9,453 nt of DNA from JBOGWY01 sp050694015 (GCA_050694015.1 JBOGWY010000181.1:1-9453); one strand, 5' to 3'. Shown: positions 1 to 6,045, counted from the stretch's first letter. Notes: generated by a model not told the origin, from the letters alone. Program-made: numbers and translations.

Positions 1-122
1 CCCTTGTACTACTCGTAGCGGGGCTCGTCGTCGGTGTGTTCGCCGCGTTCGTTAAGTCGGGGTCGATGGCCGACATGTTCCAGTCGATCGTGTCAGGCCT
101 CGTGGAACGCGCGGAGGGTTGA
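1..122 (+). CDS. Tad-locus small pilin-like protein (DUF4244/Flp-like), C-terminal fragment
   Basis: The frame open from the left edge (first full codon at 3) encodes about 39 residues ending at TGA 120-122; the start lies outside the window. It has a hydrophobic stretch (LVLLVAGLVVGVFAAF) followed by KSGSMADMFQSIVSGLVERA. This layout, a membrane helix and then a short amphipathic tail with an SG...QS.V..A pattern, resembles the C-termini of the small DUF4244/Flp-type pilins found in actinobacterial Tad loci. The next gene is TadE-like and starts inside this stop codon (TTGA), which supports the assignment. In Tad systems such proteins are cut by the prepilin peptidase and form the fibre. The cleavage site is not visible here, so the family call rests on the tail and the context. 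Confidence 0.55.
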   Translation, partial: LVLLVAGLVVGVFAAFVKSGSMADMFQSIVSGLVERAEG

Positions 123-487
123 ACGAGAGAGGCCAGACGACGGTGGAGCTCGCGCTGTGCCTACCGATCGTCGCCCTCGTGCTCGCCGCCGTCGTCGAGA
201 TCGGACTCGTCGTTTCCGACCAGGCGCGCGTGTGGCACGCCGCCCGTGAAGCGGCGCGCGTTGCCGCGGTTGAAGACGACGAACGAGAGATCGGTTACGC
301 CGCCGCTCGCAGCGGCCTCGACAACCTCGACATCACAGTCACACCCGACGCTCTCCACCGACGTCAGGGAGCGCCCGTGACCGTTTCGCTTACCTACCGA
401 CCTGAAGGACGGGTGCCGATGTTGGGTGAACTCTTCCAACGTTTCGCGCTGCATGGCAGCGCCTCCATGCGGATCGAACAACCATGA
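119..487 (+). CDS. TadE-like pseudopilin
   Basis: A 122-residue protein starting at TTG 119, which overlaps the preceding stop (TTGA). GGAGGG at 113-118 lies almost against this TTG, so initiation may rely on coupling to the upstream gene. The start must lie upstream of the motif MNERGQTTVEL: G5|Q6 with Glu10 at +5 is the class III signal cut by prepilin peptidase (TadV/CpaA). One hydrophobic helix follows (about residues 11-32), then QARVWHAAREAARVAA, typical of TadE proteins, and a short beta-rich extracytoplasmic domain to about residue 118. TadE-like minor pseudopilins sit in the membrane and help assemble Flp/Tad pili. The length and signal are normal for the family. It overlaps the next gene by ATGA at 484-487. 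Confidence 0.88.
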   Translation: MNERGQTTVELALCLPIVALVLAAVVEIGLVVSDQARVWHAAREAARVAAVEDDEREIGYAAARSGLDNLDITVTPDALHRRQGAPVTVSLTYRPEGRVPMLGELFQRFALHGSASMRIEQP

Positions 488-1146
488 CGCTGCTCGTCGG
501 CTGCGTCTCGTGTTTCCTCGCGGTCGTCCTGGCCGCGTTCACCGCCGACATCTCGACGACCAGCGCGACCAAGACGCGCGCTCAGGCTGCGGCGGATGCA
601 GCCGCCCTGGCCGCGGTTGCGGAATCCGGCCCCTACGGCACGAGTGATCCGGAGGCTCAGGCCGAGCGTCTCGCCGAGCTGAACGGTGCCGAGCTGACCG
701 AGTGCCTCTGCGAGGTCGGCGCTTCGGCGATGCAGGTGGCCGTCTCGGTCGATGGTGTCGTGGCGCGGGCGCGCGCCGTGATCGACGTTGAGGCGATCGG
801 CCCTCTGGGCTTGACGCGCGGGGTCACCGAGCTCCATCCGATCCTCCGCAACTCGCTCGAGGAGCTACTCGAGAAGGCCGGGGGCGCGGTGCATGTCGTC
901 TCCGGCTGGCGGTCGCCCGAGGAGCAAGCCGCGCTGTGGGCCGCGGCGTTGCAGCGCTACGGCAGTGCCGAGGCCGCCGACGACTGGGTCGCCCCGCCCG
1001 GACACTCCAGACACGAGCGTGGGCTGGCGGTCGATCTCGGGGGCGACGTGGAGCTCGCGGCGCGTCTCGTGGAAGAGCTTGGTTTGCCGATGCGCCGTCC
1101 GCTCCCGAACGAGCCGTGGCACTTCGAGTTGGTCGGCGCGAGATAG
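484..1146 (+). CDS. TadE/TadG-like membrane protein fused to an M15 (VanY-type) D,D-peptidase domain
   Basis: 220 residues; the ATG at 484 overlaps the tadE-like stop. Residues 3-20 are a membrane helix. ADISTTSATKTRAQAAADAA (21-40) is the heptad-like segment typical of TadG/Rv3660c-neighbourhood TadE-like proteins, and residues 48-105 form a small beta-rich domain. Residues about 111-220 are an M15 metallopeptidase: VVSGWRS at 138-144, GHSRHERGLAVDL at 173-185 and EPWHFE at 210-215. By family knowledge His177, Asp184 and His213 bind zinc and Glu210 is the catalytic base; all are present. Such enzymes trim D-Ala-D-Ala ends or crosslinks of peptidoglycan. The N-terminal helix would hold the peptidase outside the membrane beside the pilus machinery. 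The frame is continuous with no sign of error. The pilus role is inferred from position and the N-terminal half. Usual relatives of the N-terminal half stop near the point where the peptidase begins. Confidence 0.85.
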   Translation: MTLLVGCVSCFLAVVLAAFTADISTTSATKTRAQAAADAAALAAVAESGPYGTSDPEAQAERLAELNGAELTECLCEVGASAMQVAVSVDGVVARARAVIDVEAIGPLGLTRGVTELHPILRNSLEELLEKAGGAVHVVSGWRSPEEQAALWAAALQRYGSAEAADDWVAPPGHSRHERGLAVDLGGDVELAARLVEELGLPMRRPLPNEPWHFELVGAR

Positions 1147-1156
1147 CGTCACGTCC

Positions 1157-2737
1157 GTGTCGATTGCCTCCGTTCCGCGTCTCGTCGCCGATCTAGCCGC
1201 ACGCCTTCGATCTCTGGAGACCGAGTTCCACCGCGCGTACTGGAACGTCCAAGTCTCCGCGACGCCGGAGAACGAACGACGTCGCGCCGAACTCGAGCTC
1301 GAGCTGCGGCGCGTCAAGGGGGATCTCGACACGTACCGAGCGGTGACCGATGCGTTGCAGCACGACATCCACGATCCGGTGCTCCGACGTCAGCTGGAGG
1401 TTTTGCGGCTCTCGCTCACGGGCAATCAGATGGACGACGAGAGACGCGCGGAGATCGTCCGTCTTTCGAGCGCGATCGAGAGGGACTTCGCGACGTTCCG
1501 CCCCGAGGTGGGCGGCGAGCGTGTCAACGACAACGAGATCGAGAAGATCCTTCGCACCTCCGAGGACGAGAACGAGCGGGCCGAAGCATGGCGAGCTTCC
1601 AAGCACGTGGGAGCAGCCGTCGCCGATCGTGTGAAGGATCTCGTCCGGGTCCGTAACGAGGTCGCTCTCGAACTCGGATATCCGGACTACTACCGGATGG
1701 CCCTCGAGCTACAAGAGATCCCGGAGACGTGGCTCTTCGCACGCCTCGACGAACTGGACCGCTTGACGAGCGTGCCTTTCGCGCGCTGGAAGCGCGACCT
1801 CGACGACAGGTTGCAGGAGCGCTTCGGTGTCGCACGCGTGATGCCGTGGCATTACGGCGATCCCTTCTTCCAGACGTTGCCCCCGGGCGGCGGCGTCGCG
1901 CTCGATGCGTTGCTCGAGGGCACCGATGCCGCCGATCTCGCGCTGAAGACGTTCGCGGCGTGGGACATCGATCTAAACGGTGTCATCGAGAGCAGCGATC
2001 TCTTCCCCCGCGAGCTCAAGTGCCAGCACGCCTTCTGCCTCGACGTCGATCGCAGCGGGAAGGACGTGCGGATCTTGGCCAACATCGTGCCGGGCGAGAA
2101 CTGGACGCAGATCATGCTGCACGAGTCCGGGCACGCGGCCTACGACGCGTCCATCGATCAGAAACTTCCGTATCTGCTGCGTCGGGCGACTCACATCTTC
2201 GTAACCGAGGCGATCGCGATCCTGTCGGGCCGCCTGGTACGCGACCCCACGTGGCTGGTGCAGGTCGCCGGCGCGCCGAAGGATGAGGTCGCGGCCTTGG
2301 CCGGCGCACTCCGCAAGGCGTCGGCCGCCGAATCGCTTCAGTTCGCGCGCTGGGGTCTGGTGATGGTGCACTTCGAACGGGAGCTGTATTCGGATCCCGA
2401 AGGCGATCTCGACGCACGCTGGTGGGAGCTCGTCGAACGCTTCCAGCGCATCGAGGTTCCGGACGACCCCCCGATGGGAGCGTGGGCGGCGAAGATCCAC
2501 CTCGCAACGGCCCCGGTCTACTACCACAACTACCTGCTCGGAGAGATGCTCGCGTCGCAGCTCGCGGCCGAGGTGCGCCACGACGACGTCGGCCTGATCG
2601 GATCGCCCGACGCGGGTCGCTTCCTTAAGGACCGCATCTTCCGGCCCGGCGCGCTGCTGAGATGGGACGCGCTTATCGAAGAAGCCACCGGCCGGGGACT
2701 GTCGGCGAGGAGCTTCGCCGACGACTTCGTTATCTAA
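1157..2737 (+). CDS. M2-like zinc metallopeptidase (peptidyl-dipeptidase/ACE-related gluzincin)
   Basis: 526 residues from GTG 1157, 10 nt after the previous stop. The frame stays open further upstream, but that part translates to Arg/Ser-rich shadow sequence and overlaps the M15 gene; family-like sequence begins at VPRLVADLAARLRSLETEFH. The zinc site is HESGH (His322, Glu323, His326) with the third ligand Glu351 in TEAIAIL, 25 residues after His326. That spacing, the LRRATH segment before it, and the C-terminal KIHLATAPVYYHNYLLGE helix match the M2 (ACE-like) layout better than classical M3. The N-terminal 260 residues are helical and charged, as expected for the lid of this fold. There is no signal peptide, so it is probably cytoplasmic and degrades peptides, although M2 relatives can be secreted. 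The SD is weak, suggesting coupling to the Tad genes. Substrate is unknown. Confidence 0.85.
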   Translation: MSIASVPRLVADLAARLRSLETEFHRAYWNVQVSATPENERRRAELELELRRVKGDLDTYRAVTDALQHDIHDPVLRRQLEVLRLSLTGNQMDDERRAEIVRLSSAIERDFATFRPEVGGERVNDNEIEKILRTSEDENERAEAWRASKHVGAAVADRVKDLVRVRNEVALELGYPDYYRMALELQEIPETWLFARLDELDRLTSVPFARWKRDLDDRLQERFGVARVMPWHYGDPFFQTLPPGGGVALDALLEGTDAADLALKTFAAWDIDLNGVIESSDLFPRELKCQHAFCLDVDRSGKDVRILANIVPGENWTQIMLHESGHAAYDASIDQKLPYLLRRATHIFVTEAIAILSGRLVRDPTWLVQVAGAPKDEVAALAGALRKASAAESLQFARWGLVMVHFERELYSDPEGDLDARWWELVERFQRIEVPDDPPMGAWAAKIHLATAPVYYHNYLLGEMLASQLAAEVRHDDVGLIGSPDAGRFLKDRIFRPGALLRWDALIEEATGRGLSARSFADDFVI

Positions 2738-2742
2738 GCGAT

Positions 2743-2759
2743 GGCTGCCGAGGGCAGCC
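2743..2759. terminator. Hairpin in the convergent intergenic region
   Basis: A perfect 7-bp stem GGCTGCC/GGCAGCC with a GAG loop, 6 nt after the metallopeptidase stop. No T-run follows, so it is not a canonical intrinsic terminator. U-less hairpins are common behind actinobacterial genes, and the position between two convergent genes fits such a role. Confidence 0.4.
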
Positions 2760-2797
2760 CAAGCATCTCGCGACGAACGAAGTGAGGAGCTCTACTC

Positions 2798-2820
2798 GGG
2801 GAGGCCCGCAGGGCCGACCC
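2798..2820. terminator. GC-rich hairpin at the 3' end of the LCP gene
   Basis: GGG and GGCCC pair with GGGCC and CCC around a GCA loop, with tandem GA/GA mismatches at 2801-2802 and 2816-2817. It touches the LCP stop codon (2820-2822). There is no T-tract on either strand. A possible U-less terminator or 3'-end stabiliser for the minus-strand pair. Confidence 0.3.
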
Positions 2821-3701
2821 TAGAGGTACGCGTTAGCGCGCAAGCGCTTGTAGATGTCGTTCGCACCCGGCGAGATGAAGACCACGCTCGCAGCTCCGAC
2901 GGCTCCGACGCTGACGGGCACGGTGACGTTGCCGATGTCCTTCGGAGACAGTTGCGATGCGAGCACGCCGAGCCGGAACTGTTCGTCCGGCGAGACATTG
3001 AAGCGCGTGTGTTGGCGCCCGGCGGCGATCCATGTGAGGAGCCGCGACGGGTTGAACTGAACCTCGTTGCGCAGCTCGCGCAACATCGACAATAGGAAGC
3101 GACCCTGGTTCGTGGTGCGGGTGATGTCACCGCCACCGAACGCGTGACGTGCGCGGTTGTAGGCGAGGGCCTGGGCCCCCTTGACGACCTGCTTCCCCTT
3201 CTTGAGGTTGGCACCCGACCAGCCGATGTCGTAGACGTCCTGCTTGAGGTTGATGTGGATGCCGCCGACGTCGCGGATCAAACCCTGGAACCCTTCGAAG
3301 CCCGTCATGACCCAGTAGTCGATACGGATGCCGGTGACGTTCTCGACCGTCTTCGCCATCAGCTCGGGGCCGCCGTGATACAGACCCTCGTTGATCTTGG
3401 CGGAGCCGTAGCCCGGGATGTTCACCCACGAGTCGCGCGGGATGTTGATGATCCCGCCGCGCATCTTGTCGGTGTTGATACCGACGAGGTGGATCGCGTC
3501 GGCACGCGAGTTCGGGTTGCCGTGGCGCGCGTCGCTCCCCATGAACAGGATGAAGATCTTGCCGTCTTCCGGCTGGAACGACTCGTGAACCCGACCGATC
3601 TGGATCGGGGCGGCGTCGCTCTGCTCGGCGGGTCCGAGCAGGGGAACGGCAACGGCGACCATCGCGAGGCCCGCGATGAGTGCGAGAGCGCGCTTGATCA
3701 C
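2820..3701 (-). CDS. LCP (LytR-CpsA-Psr) family cell-wall glycopolymer transferase
   Basis: 293 residues from GTG 3701; the GTGA at 3701-3698 overlaps the stop of the upstream gene, so the pair is translationally coupled. Residues 4-23 are a hydrophobic membrane anchor or signal, followed by an extracytoplasmic LCP domain from about residue 46. Diagnostic motifs are GSDAR (55-59), RADAIHLVGIN (66-76, Arg66 and Asp68), IPRDSWV (87-93), KINEGLYHGG (102-111) and YNRARHAF...GGDITRTTNQGRFL (181-203). The conserved Arg and Asp residues bind the pyrophosphate of a polyprenyl-linked substrate. LCP enzymes attach teichoic acids, arabinogalactan or capsule chains from undecaprenyl or decaprenyl pyrophosphate to peptidoglycan. 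Which polymer is used here cannot be told. No LytR_C domain follows, so it is a minimal LCP protein. Confidence 0.92.
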   Translation of the reverse strand: MIKRALALIAGLAMVAVAVPLLGPAEQSDAAPIQIGRVHESFQPEDGKIFILFMGSDARHGNPNSRADAIHLVGINTDKMRGGIINIPRDSWVNIPGYGSAKINEGLYHGGPELMAKTVENVTGIRIDYWVMTGFEGFQGLIRDVGGIHINLKQDVYDIGWSGANLKKGKQVVKGAQALAYNRARHAFGGGDITRTTNQGRFLLSMLRELRNEVQFNPSRLLTWIAAGRQHTRFNVSPDEQFRLGVLASQLSPKDIGNVTVPVSVGAVGAASVVFISPGANDIYKRLRANAYL

Positions 3702-4297
3702 TTGAGCGGCCTTTGCGTGACGTCGTAGCCGATGACTTTCCAGTCACCCGACTCTTTCTCGAGCCACAGCGTCGCGTCGTGCCGAAGTTTGACCGTGCGC
3801 TCGTTTACTTCTGCCTTCGCTACCACCGTCAGTTCCGCCGCCGCGTGGCGCGCGCCGCGCGCTTCCACGCCGACGTGCGCGCGACGTCGCAGGATCTCGA
3901 CGTTCGCGACACCGGCGGGGAATCCGAGGTCCTTCGGTAGTGAGGCCGCGGCTTTCTTGGTGAACGTCTGTGCGATGACGTCGTCGAGCGTGCCGGGCTC
4001 CAGGAAGATGCCGTCGTAGACATCCTCGATCAAGGTCGCGAGGGCCGGCCGCGCTTTGTTGAACGCGTCTTTGTCGGCCTTCGTGAGTTTGCCCTGCCGC
4101 CCTTCGACCGACACGTCCATGCGCCAGTCCGGTTGCACCACCTCGGGGGCGGCGACGCTTTCCGGCGTCGCTACCGTCGTCCGGTGGTCCCCGGTCGTAA
4201 CCAAGGCCACCCACACGAGGGCGGCGAGCGCGAGCGCGAGCAAACCGGCCATCAACGGCATGCGTTGCCGCCTCAGACCCTCTGCGATAGCGCTCAA
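3698..4297 (-). CDS. Membrane-anchored protein of unknown function, possible NTF2-like extracytoplasmic domain
   Basis: I do not recognise a named family. With a TTG start at 4297 it has 199 residues: a short basic N-terminus, one membrane helix (about 14-34), a Thr/Pro/Ala-rich linker (to about 55), and a soluble domain from about 57 to 195. The start is set by the SD AAAGGAGG, 6 nt upstream of TTG 4297; an in-frame ATG at 4351 lies beyond that SD and an ATG at 4301 is out of frame. The domain has helices (DKDAFNKARPALATLIEDVY) and then beta-strands ending in DATLWLEKESGDWKVIGYDV, reminiscent of NTF2/SnoaL-like folds of secreted proteins. That fold is a guess. Its GTGA overlap with the LCP gene suggests that the two act together at the outer face of the membrane, perhaps in attaching wall polymers. 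Confidence 0.75.
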   Translation of the reverse strand: MSAIAEGLRRQRMPLMAGLLALALAALVWVALVTTGDHRTTVATPESVAAPEVVQPDWRMDVSVEGRQGKLTKADKDAFNKARPALATLIEDVYDGIFLEPGTLDDVIAQTFTKKAAASLPKDLGFPAGVANVEILRRRAHVGVEARGARHAAAELTVVAKAEVNERTVKLRHDATLWLEKESGDWKVIGYDVTQRPLK

Positions 4298-4303
4298 ACA
4301 TTG

Positions 4304-4311
4304 CCTCCTTT
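4304..4311 (-). promoter_or_regulatory. Strong Shine-Dalgarno that fixes the TTG start of the unknown membrane protein
   Basis: On the minus strand this reads AAAGGAGG and lies 6 nt before TTG 4297. An ATG at 4301 lies only 2 nt after it and leads into a different, arginine-rich frame, so TTG is the better start. This shortens the longest open frame by 18 residues. Confidence 0.75.
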
Positions 4312-4460
4312 GCTTGAACCCGACCATGGGAGGGTAGCGAAAGCTGCTCACGATTCGGCGGAAATTTCGCGAAGCGGTCTATGCCTCCCGAGGCTCATCG
4401 GCACGTCGGGGGCCGGGTTTAGGATGCCGACTCCTTTGCGTACCTAGGGTTTTTCCACTC

Positions 4461-4468
4461 AGGAGGGG
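4461..4468 (+). promoter_or_regulatory. Shine-Dalgarno of bldG
   Basis: AGGAGGGG, 9 nt before ATG 4478. The divergent gap 4298-4477 (180 nt) must also hold promoters for bldG and for the minus-strand pair. I see no convincing -35/-10 pair in it, only a weak TTTAGG-N17-TACCTA at 4418-4446, a short palindrome GCCTC-CC-GAGGC at 4383-4394 and GAAATTTC at 4361-4368. Confidence 0.7.
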
Positions 4469-4477
4469 ACCAAAACG

Positions 4478-4819
4478 ATGGAGCTCGGGCTGGATGTGTC
4501 GAAGGTGGGGTCGCACGCGGTCGTAGACGTGAAGGGCGAGATCGACGTGTACACGGCCCCCAAGCTGCGCGAGAAGCTGATCGAGCTCGTTTCGGAGGGC
4601 TCCTACGACGTGGTGGTGAACCTCGAGGGCGTCGATTTCCTCGATTCGACCGGCCTCGGGGTCCTGGTGGGCGCCCTCAAGCGGGTCAAGGCGCACGACG
4701 GGAGCCTCTCGCTCGTCTGCACCCAGGACAAGATCCTCAAGATCTTCAAGATCACCGGCCTCACCAAGGTGTTCCCGATCAACGCCTCGGTCGAAGAAGC
4801 CACCGGCAGCTCCGCCTAG
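4478..4819 (+). CDS. bldG: BldG-type anti-sigma factor antagonist (STAS domain)
   Basis: 113 residues, a single STAS domain. GEIDVYTAPKLREKL (20-34) and FLDSTGLGVLVGALKRV (54-70) are the conserved segments. Ser57 in DSTG is the residue phosphorylated by partner kinase/anti-sigma proteins of the SpoIIAA/RsbV class and matches the position I recall for Streptomyces BldG; the length is also the one I recall for BldG. ITGLTKVFPI near the C-terminus is another BldG-like stretch. The unphosphorylated form binds an anti-sigma factor and frees the sigma factor; in Streptomyces BldG controls differentiation and stress responses. The anti-sigma gene follows after 9 nt, giving a two-gene partner-switching unit. 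The gene has a strong SD, while the partner has none visible. The target sigma factor is not in the window. Confidence 0.93.
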   Translation: MELGLDVSKVGSHAVVDVKGEIDVYTAPKLREKLIELVSEGSYDVVVNLEGVDFLDSTGLGVLVGALKRVKAHDGSLSLVCTQDKILKIFKITGLTKVFPINASVEEATGSSA

Positions 4820-4828
4820 CCCCACTAG

Positions 4829-5227
4829 ATGCCCGTCGTAGAGATCGCCATCCCCCCTCGTTCGCCCTACGTCGGGGTCGTCCGGCTCGCCGTCTCATCG
4901 CTCGCCCGGACCGCCGGGCTCGACGAGGAGAAGGTCGACGACATCCGGATCGCCGTCTCCGAGGCGTGCACCAACGCGGTCCTGGCCCACGAGGAGAGCG
5001 GCAGCCACGACCCCGTAGCCATCACGTGGTCGGATGTCGCCGAGCGCATCGAGATCGACGTCGACCAGGCCGTCGCCACCCCCGACGACCCCGCCACCAC
5101 CGACAGCGCCGGCTTCTCGACCCGCAGCGTGCTCTCCGGCTCCCTGCTCGAGAGCCTCGTCGACGAGTGCACCTTCACCCCCCGCCCCGGCGGCGGCACC
5201 CGCACCCACCTGGTAGTCCTCCGCTAA
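4829..5227 (+). CDS. RsbW-like anti-sigma factor (HATPase_c_2), ApgA-like, with degenerate ATP site
   Basis: 132 residues; the ATG is 9 nt after the bldG stop with no visible SD, so it is probably translated by coupling. RIAVSEACTNAVLAH (40-54) is the N-box of GHKL anti-sigma kinases, with Glu45 and Asn49 in place. The usual glycine box (DxGxG) is not recognisable: after the strand RIEIDVDQ (73-80) comes a Pro/Thr/Asp-rich stretch (81-94) and GFSTRSVLSGSLLESLVDE (95-113), where a GLGL-type lid would be expected. The last strand GGGTRTHLVVL is normal. Its partner is very likely BldG. From memory, the anti-sigma gene beside bldG in Streptomyces (apgA) is also poor in glycine-box residues, so this may be a feature of the subfamily. 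It might bind sigma and BldG without efficient kinase activity. The coding strand is strongly C-rich at third positions. Confidence 0.83.
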   Translation: MPVVEIAIPPRSPYVGVVRLAVSSLARTAGLDEEKVDDIRIAVSEACTNAVLAHEESGSHDPVAITWSDVAERIEIDVDQAVATPDDPATTDSAGFSTRSVLSGSLLESLVDECTFTPRPGGGTRTHLVVLR

Positions 5228-5244
5228 CCTTTTTCACCGCGCTC

Positions 5245-5263
5245 ACCGGCCGAACCGGCCGGT
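5245..5263. terminator. Hairpin downstream of the anti-sigma gene
   Basis: ACCGGCC/GGCCGGT, a 7-bp stem with a 5-nt GAACC loop, 17 nt after the anti-sigma stop. It is also close to a tandem repeat (ACCGGCCGA then ACCGGCCGG at 5245-5262). No T-run follows. It may end the bldG transcript, or it may be a protein-binding site upstream of the metalloregulator promoter. Confidence 0.35.
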
Positions 5264-5286
5264 AGATGCACCCGAACCCTCTTGAT

Positions 5287-5316
5287 TTGACGTTTTGGGT
5301 GGGCAAAAGTTAGGTT
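5287..5316 (+). promoter_or_regulatory. Promoter of the DtxR-family gene with an inverted repeat in the spacer
   Basis: TTGACG (5287-5292) and TAGGTT (5311-5316) are separated by 18 nt, fitting a housekeeping promoter (TTGACA/TAnnnT). The expected start of transcription is near 5323, about 10 nt before the ATG, so the leader is very short. An inverted repeat TTTTG-N6-CAAAA (5293-5297/5304-5308) fills the spacer. A repressor bound there would block RNA polymerase, which suggests autoregulation. The downstream TTAGGTT (5310-5316) also resembles one half of the IdeR/DtxR box, but the other half is missing. Confidence 0.5.
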
Positions 5317-5332
5317 CCCCGGCGGCGAAATC

Positions 5333-6028
5333 ATGGAAAAGACCATCTCGAAGTCCGAGCGCGACATGCTGAAGGCCATCTACCGTCTGACCAAGGGGGT
5401 GGAGGCCGCCCATACCGGAGCCCTGGCCGGATCCCTCGGGGTCACCCCCGGCACCGCCACCGCCACGGTCAAGCGGCTCGACGAGCGCGGCCTGCTCGAG
5501 CATCAGCCCTACCACGGAGTCGTCCTGACCCGCGAGGGGCGCCAGATGGCGATAGCGGCGATCCGTCGCCACCGCATCGTCGAGCGTTTCCTCGCCGACA
5601 TGCTGGGCTACGCGTGGAACGAGGCGGACCGGCTCGCCGGCAGCTTCGAGCACGACCTTCCACAGGAGGTCGAGGACCGGCTCTACGTCGCGCTCGATCG
5701 CCCGACGACGTGTCCGCACGGGTTCCCGATCCCGGACCCCGACGTCGTCGACATCCCCGAGATGCCCCCGCTGTACGCGCTCGAGCCGGGAGACAGCGCG
5801 GTCGTCGCGGTTCCCGGCTCAACCGATCCCGAGATCGTGGCGTTCCTCGACACGCTCGGGCTGCGACCCGGTGTGCGCGTCGAGGTGCAGGAGAAGCACC
5901 CCTTCGACGGTCCGATCGTGCTGCGCGTCGACGGCAAGGAGCGGACGGTGTCGCACAGAGTCGCGAACCAGATCTTCGTGCGGAAACAAGAGACAGAACA
6001 AGCCGGCCGCGCTGAGGACGCGGGCTAG
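5333..6028 (+). CDS. DtxR/MntR-family metal-dependent transcriptional repressor with FeoA/SH3-like domain
   Basis: 231 residues. An N-terminal winged helix (about 1-72) has the recognition segment LGVTPGTATATVKRLDERGL. The dimerisation and metal-binding domain spans about 73-140 and contains IRRHRIVERFL, FEHDLPQEVEDRL and TTCPHGFPIP. A C-terminal FeoA/SH3-like domain covers about 147-217, including LGLRPGVRVEV. Aligned by eye to DtxR, candidate ligands are Asp11 (DtxR Met10, MntR Asp8), His80 and Glu84, Glu106 and His107. The position of DtxR Cys102/MntR Glu99 is Gly103, and that of DtxR His98 is Asp99. Metal choice is therefore uncertain; Asp11 leans towards manganese. Such proteins repress uptake genes when loaded with Fe2+ or Mn2+. 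The gene may regulate itself through the repeat in its promoter, and hppA follows after 31 nt. Confidence 0.92.
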   Translation: MEKTISKSERDMLKAIYRLTKGVEAAHTGALAGSLGVTPGTATATVKRLDERGLLEHQPYHGVVLTREGRQMAIAAIRRHRIVERFLADMLGYAWNEADRLAGSFEHDLPQEVEDRLYVALDRPTTCPHGFPIPDPDVVDIPEMPPLYALEPGDSAVVAVPGSTDPEIVAFLDTLGLRPGVRVEVQEKHPFDGPIVLRVDGKERTVSHRVANQIFVRKQETEQAGRAEDAG

Positions 6029-6045
6029 GGTCGGCGCCGACAAAG

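Noticed and set aside
893..1156. N-terminal extension of the metallopeptidase frame, open back to 893
   Set aside because: It is Arg/Ser/Pro-rich, unlike any peptidase N-terminus, and lies wholly over the M15 domain in another frame. GTG 1157 gives a family-like start.
1964..1999. EF-hand-like loop in the metallopeptidase, DIDLNGVIESSD (residues 270-281)
   Set aside because: It matches the D-x-D-x-N-G-x-I spacing, but position 12 is Asp not Glu, there are no clear flanking EF helices, and related peptidases as I recall them have an ordinary helix start here. Probably chance.
3744..4301. 185-codon minus-strand frame starting at ATG 4301, 2 nt after a strong SD
   Set aside because: The product is arginine- and glycine-rich, as expected of an off-frame GC-rich shadow. 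SD spacing is too short, and the SD fits TTG 4297 of the membrane protein better.
4418..4446. Possible bldG promoter TTTAGG-N17-TACCTA
   Set aside because: Both hexamers match consensus poorly. The position would fit, but the sequence alone does not support a call.
4966..5265. Plus-strand Arg/His/Pro-rich frame over the anti-sigma gene
   Set aside because: Shadow frame caused by C-rich third positions; no SD and no recognisable domain.
5310..5316. TTAGGTT as an IdeR/DtxR box
   Set aside because: Only one half-site is present; the sequence after it (CCCCGGCGG) does not form the second half.
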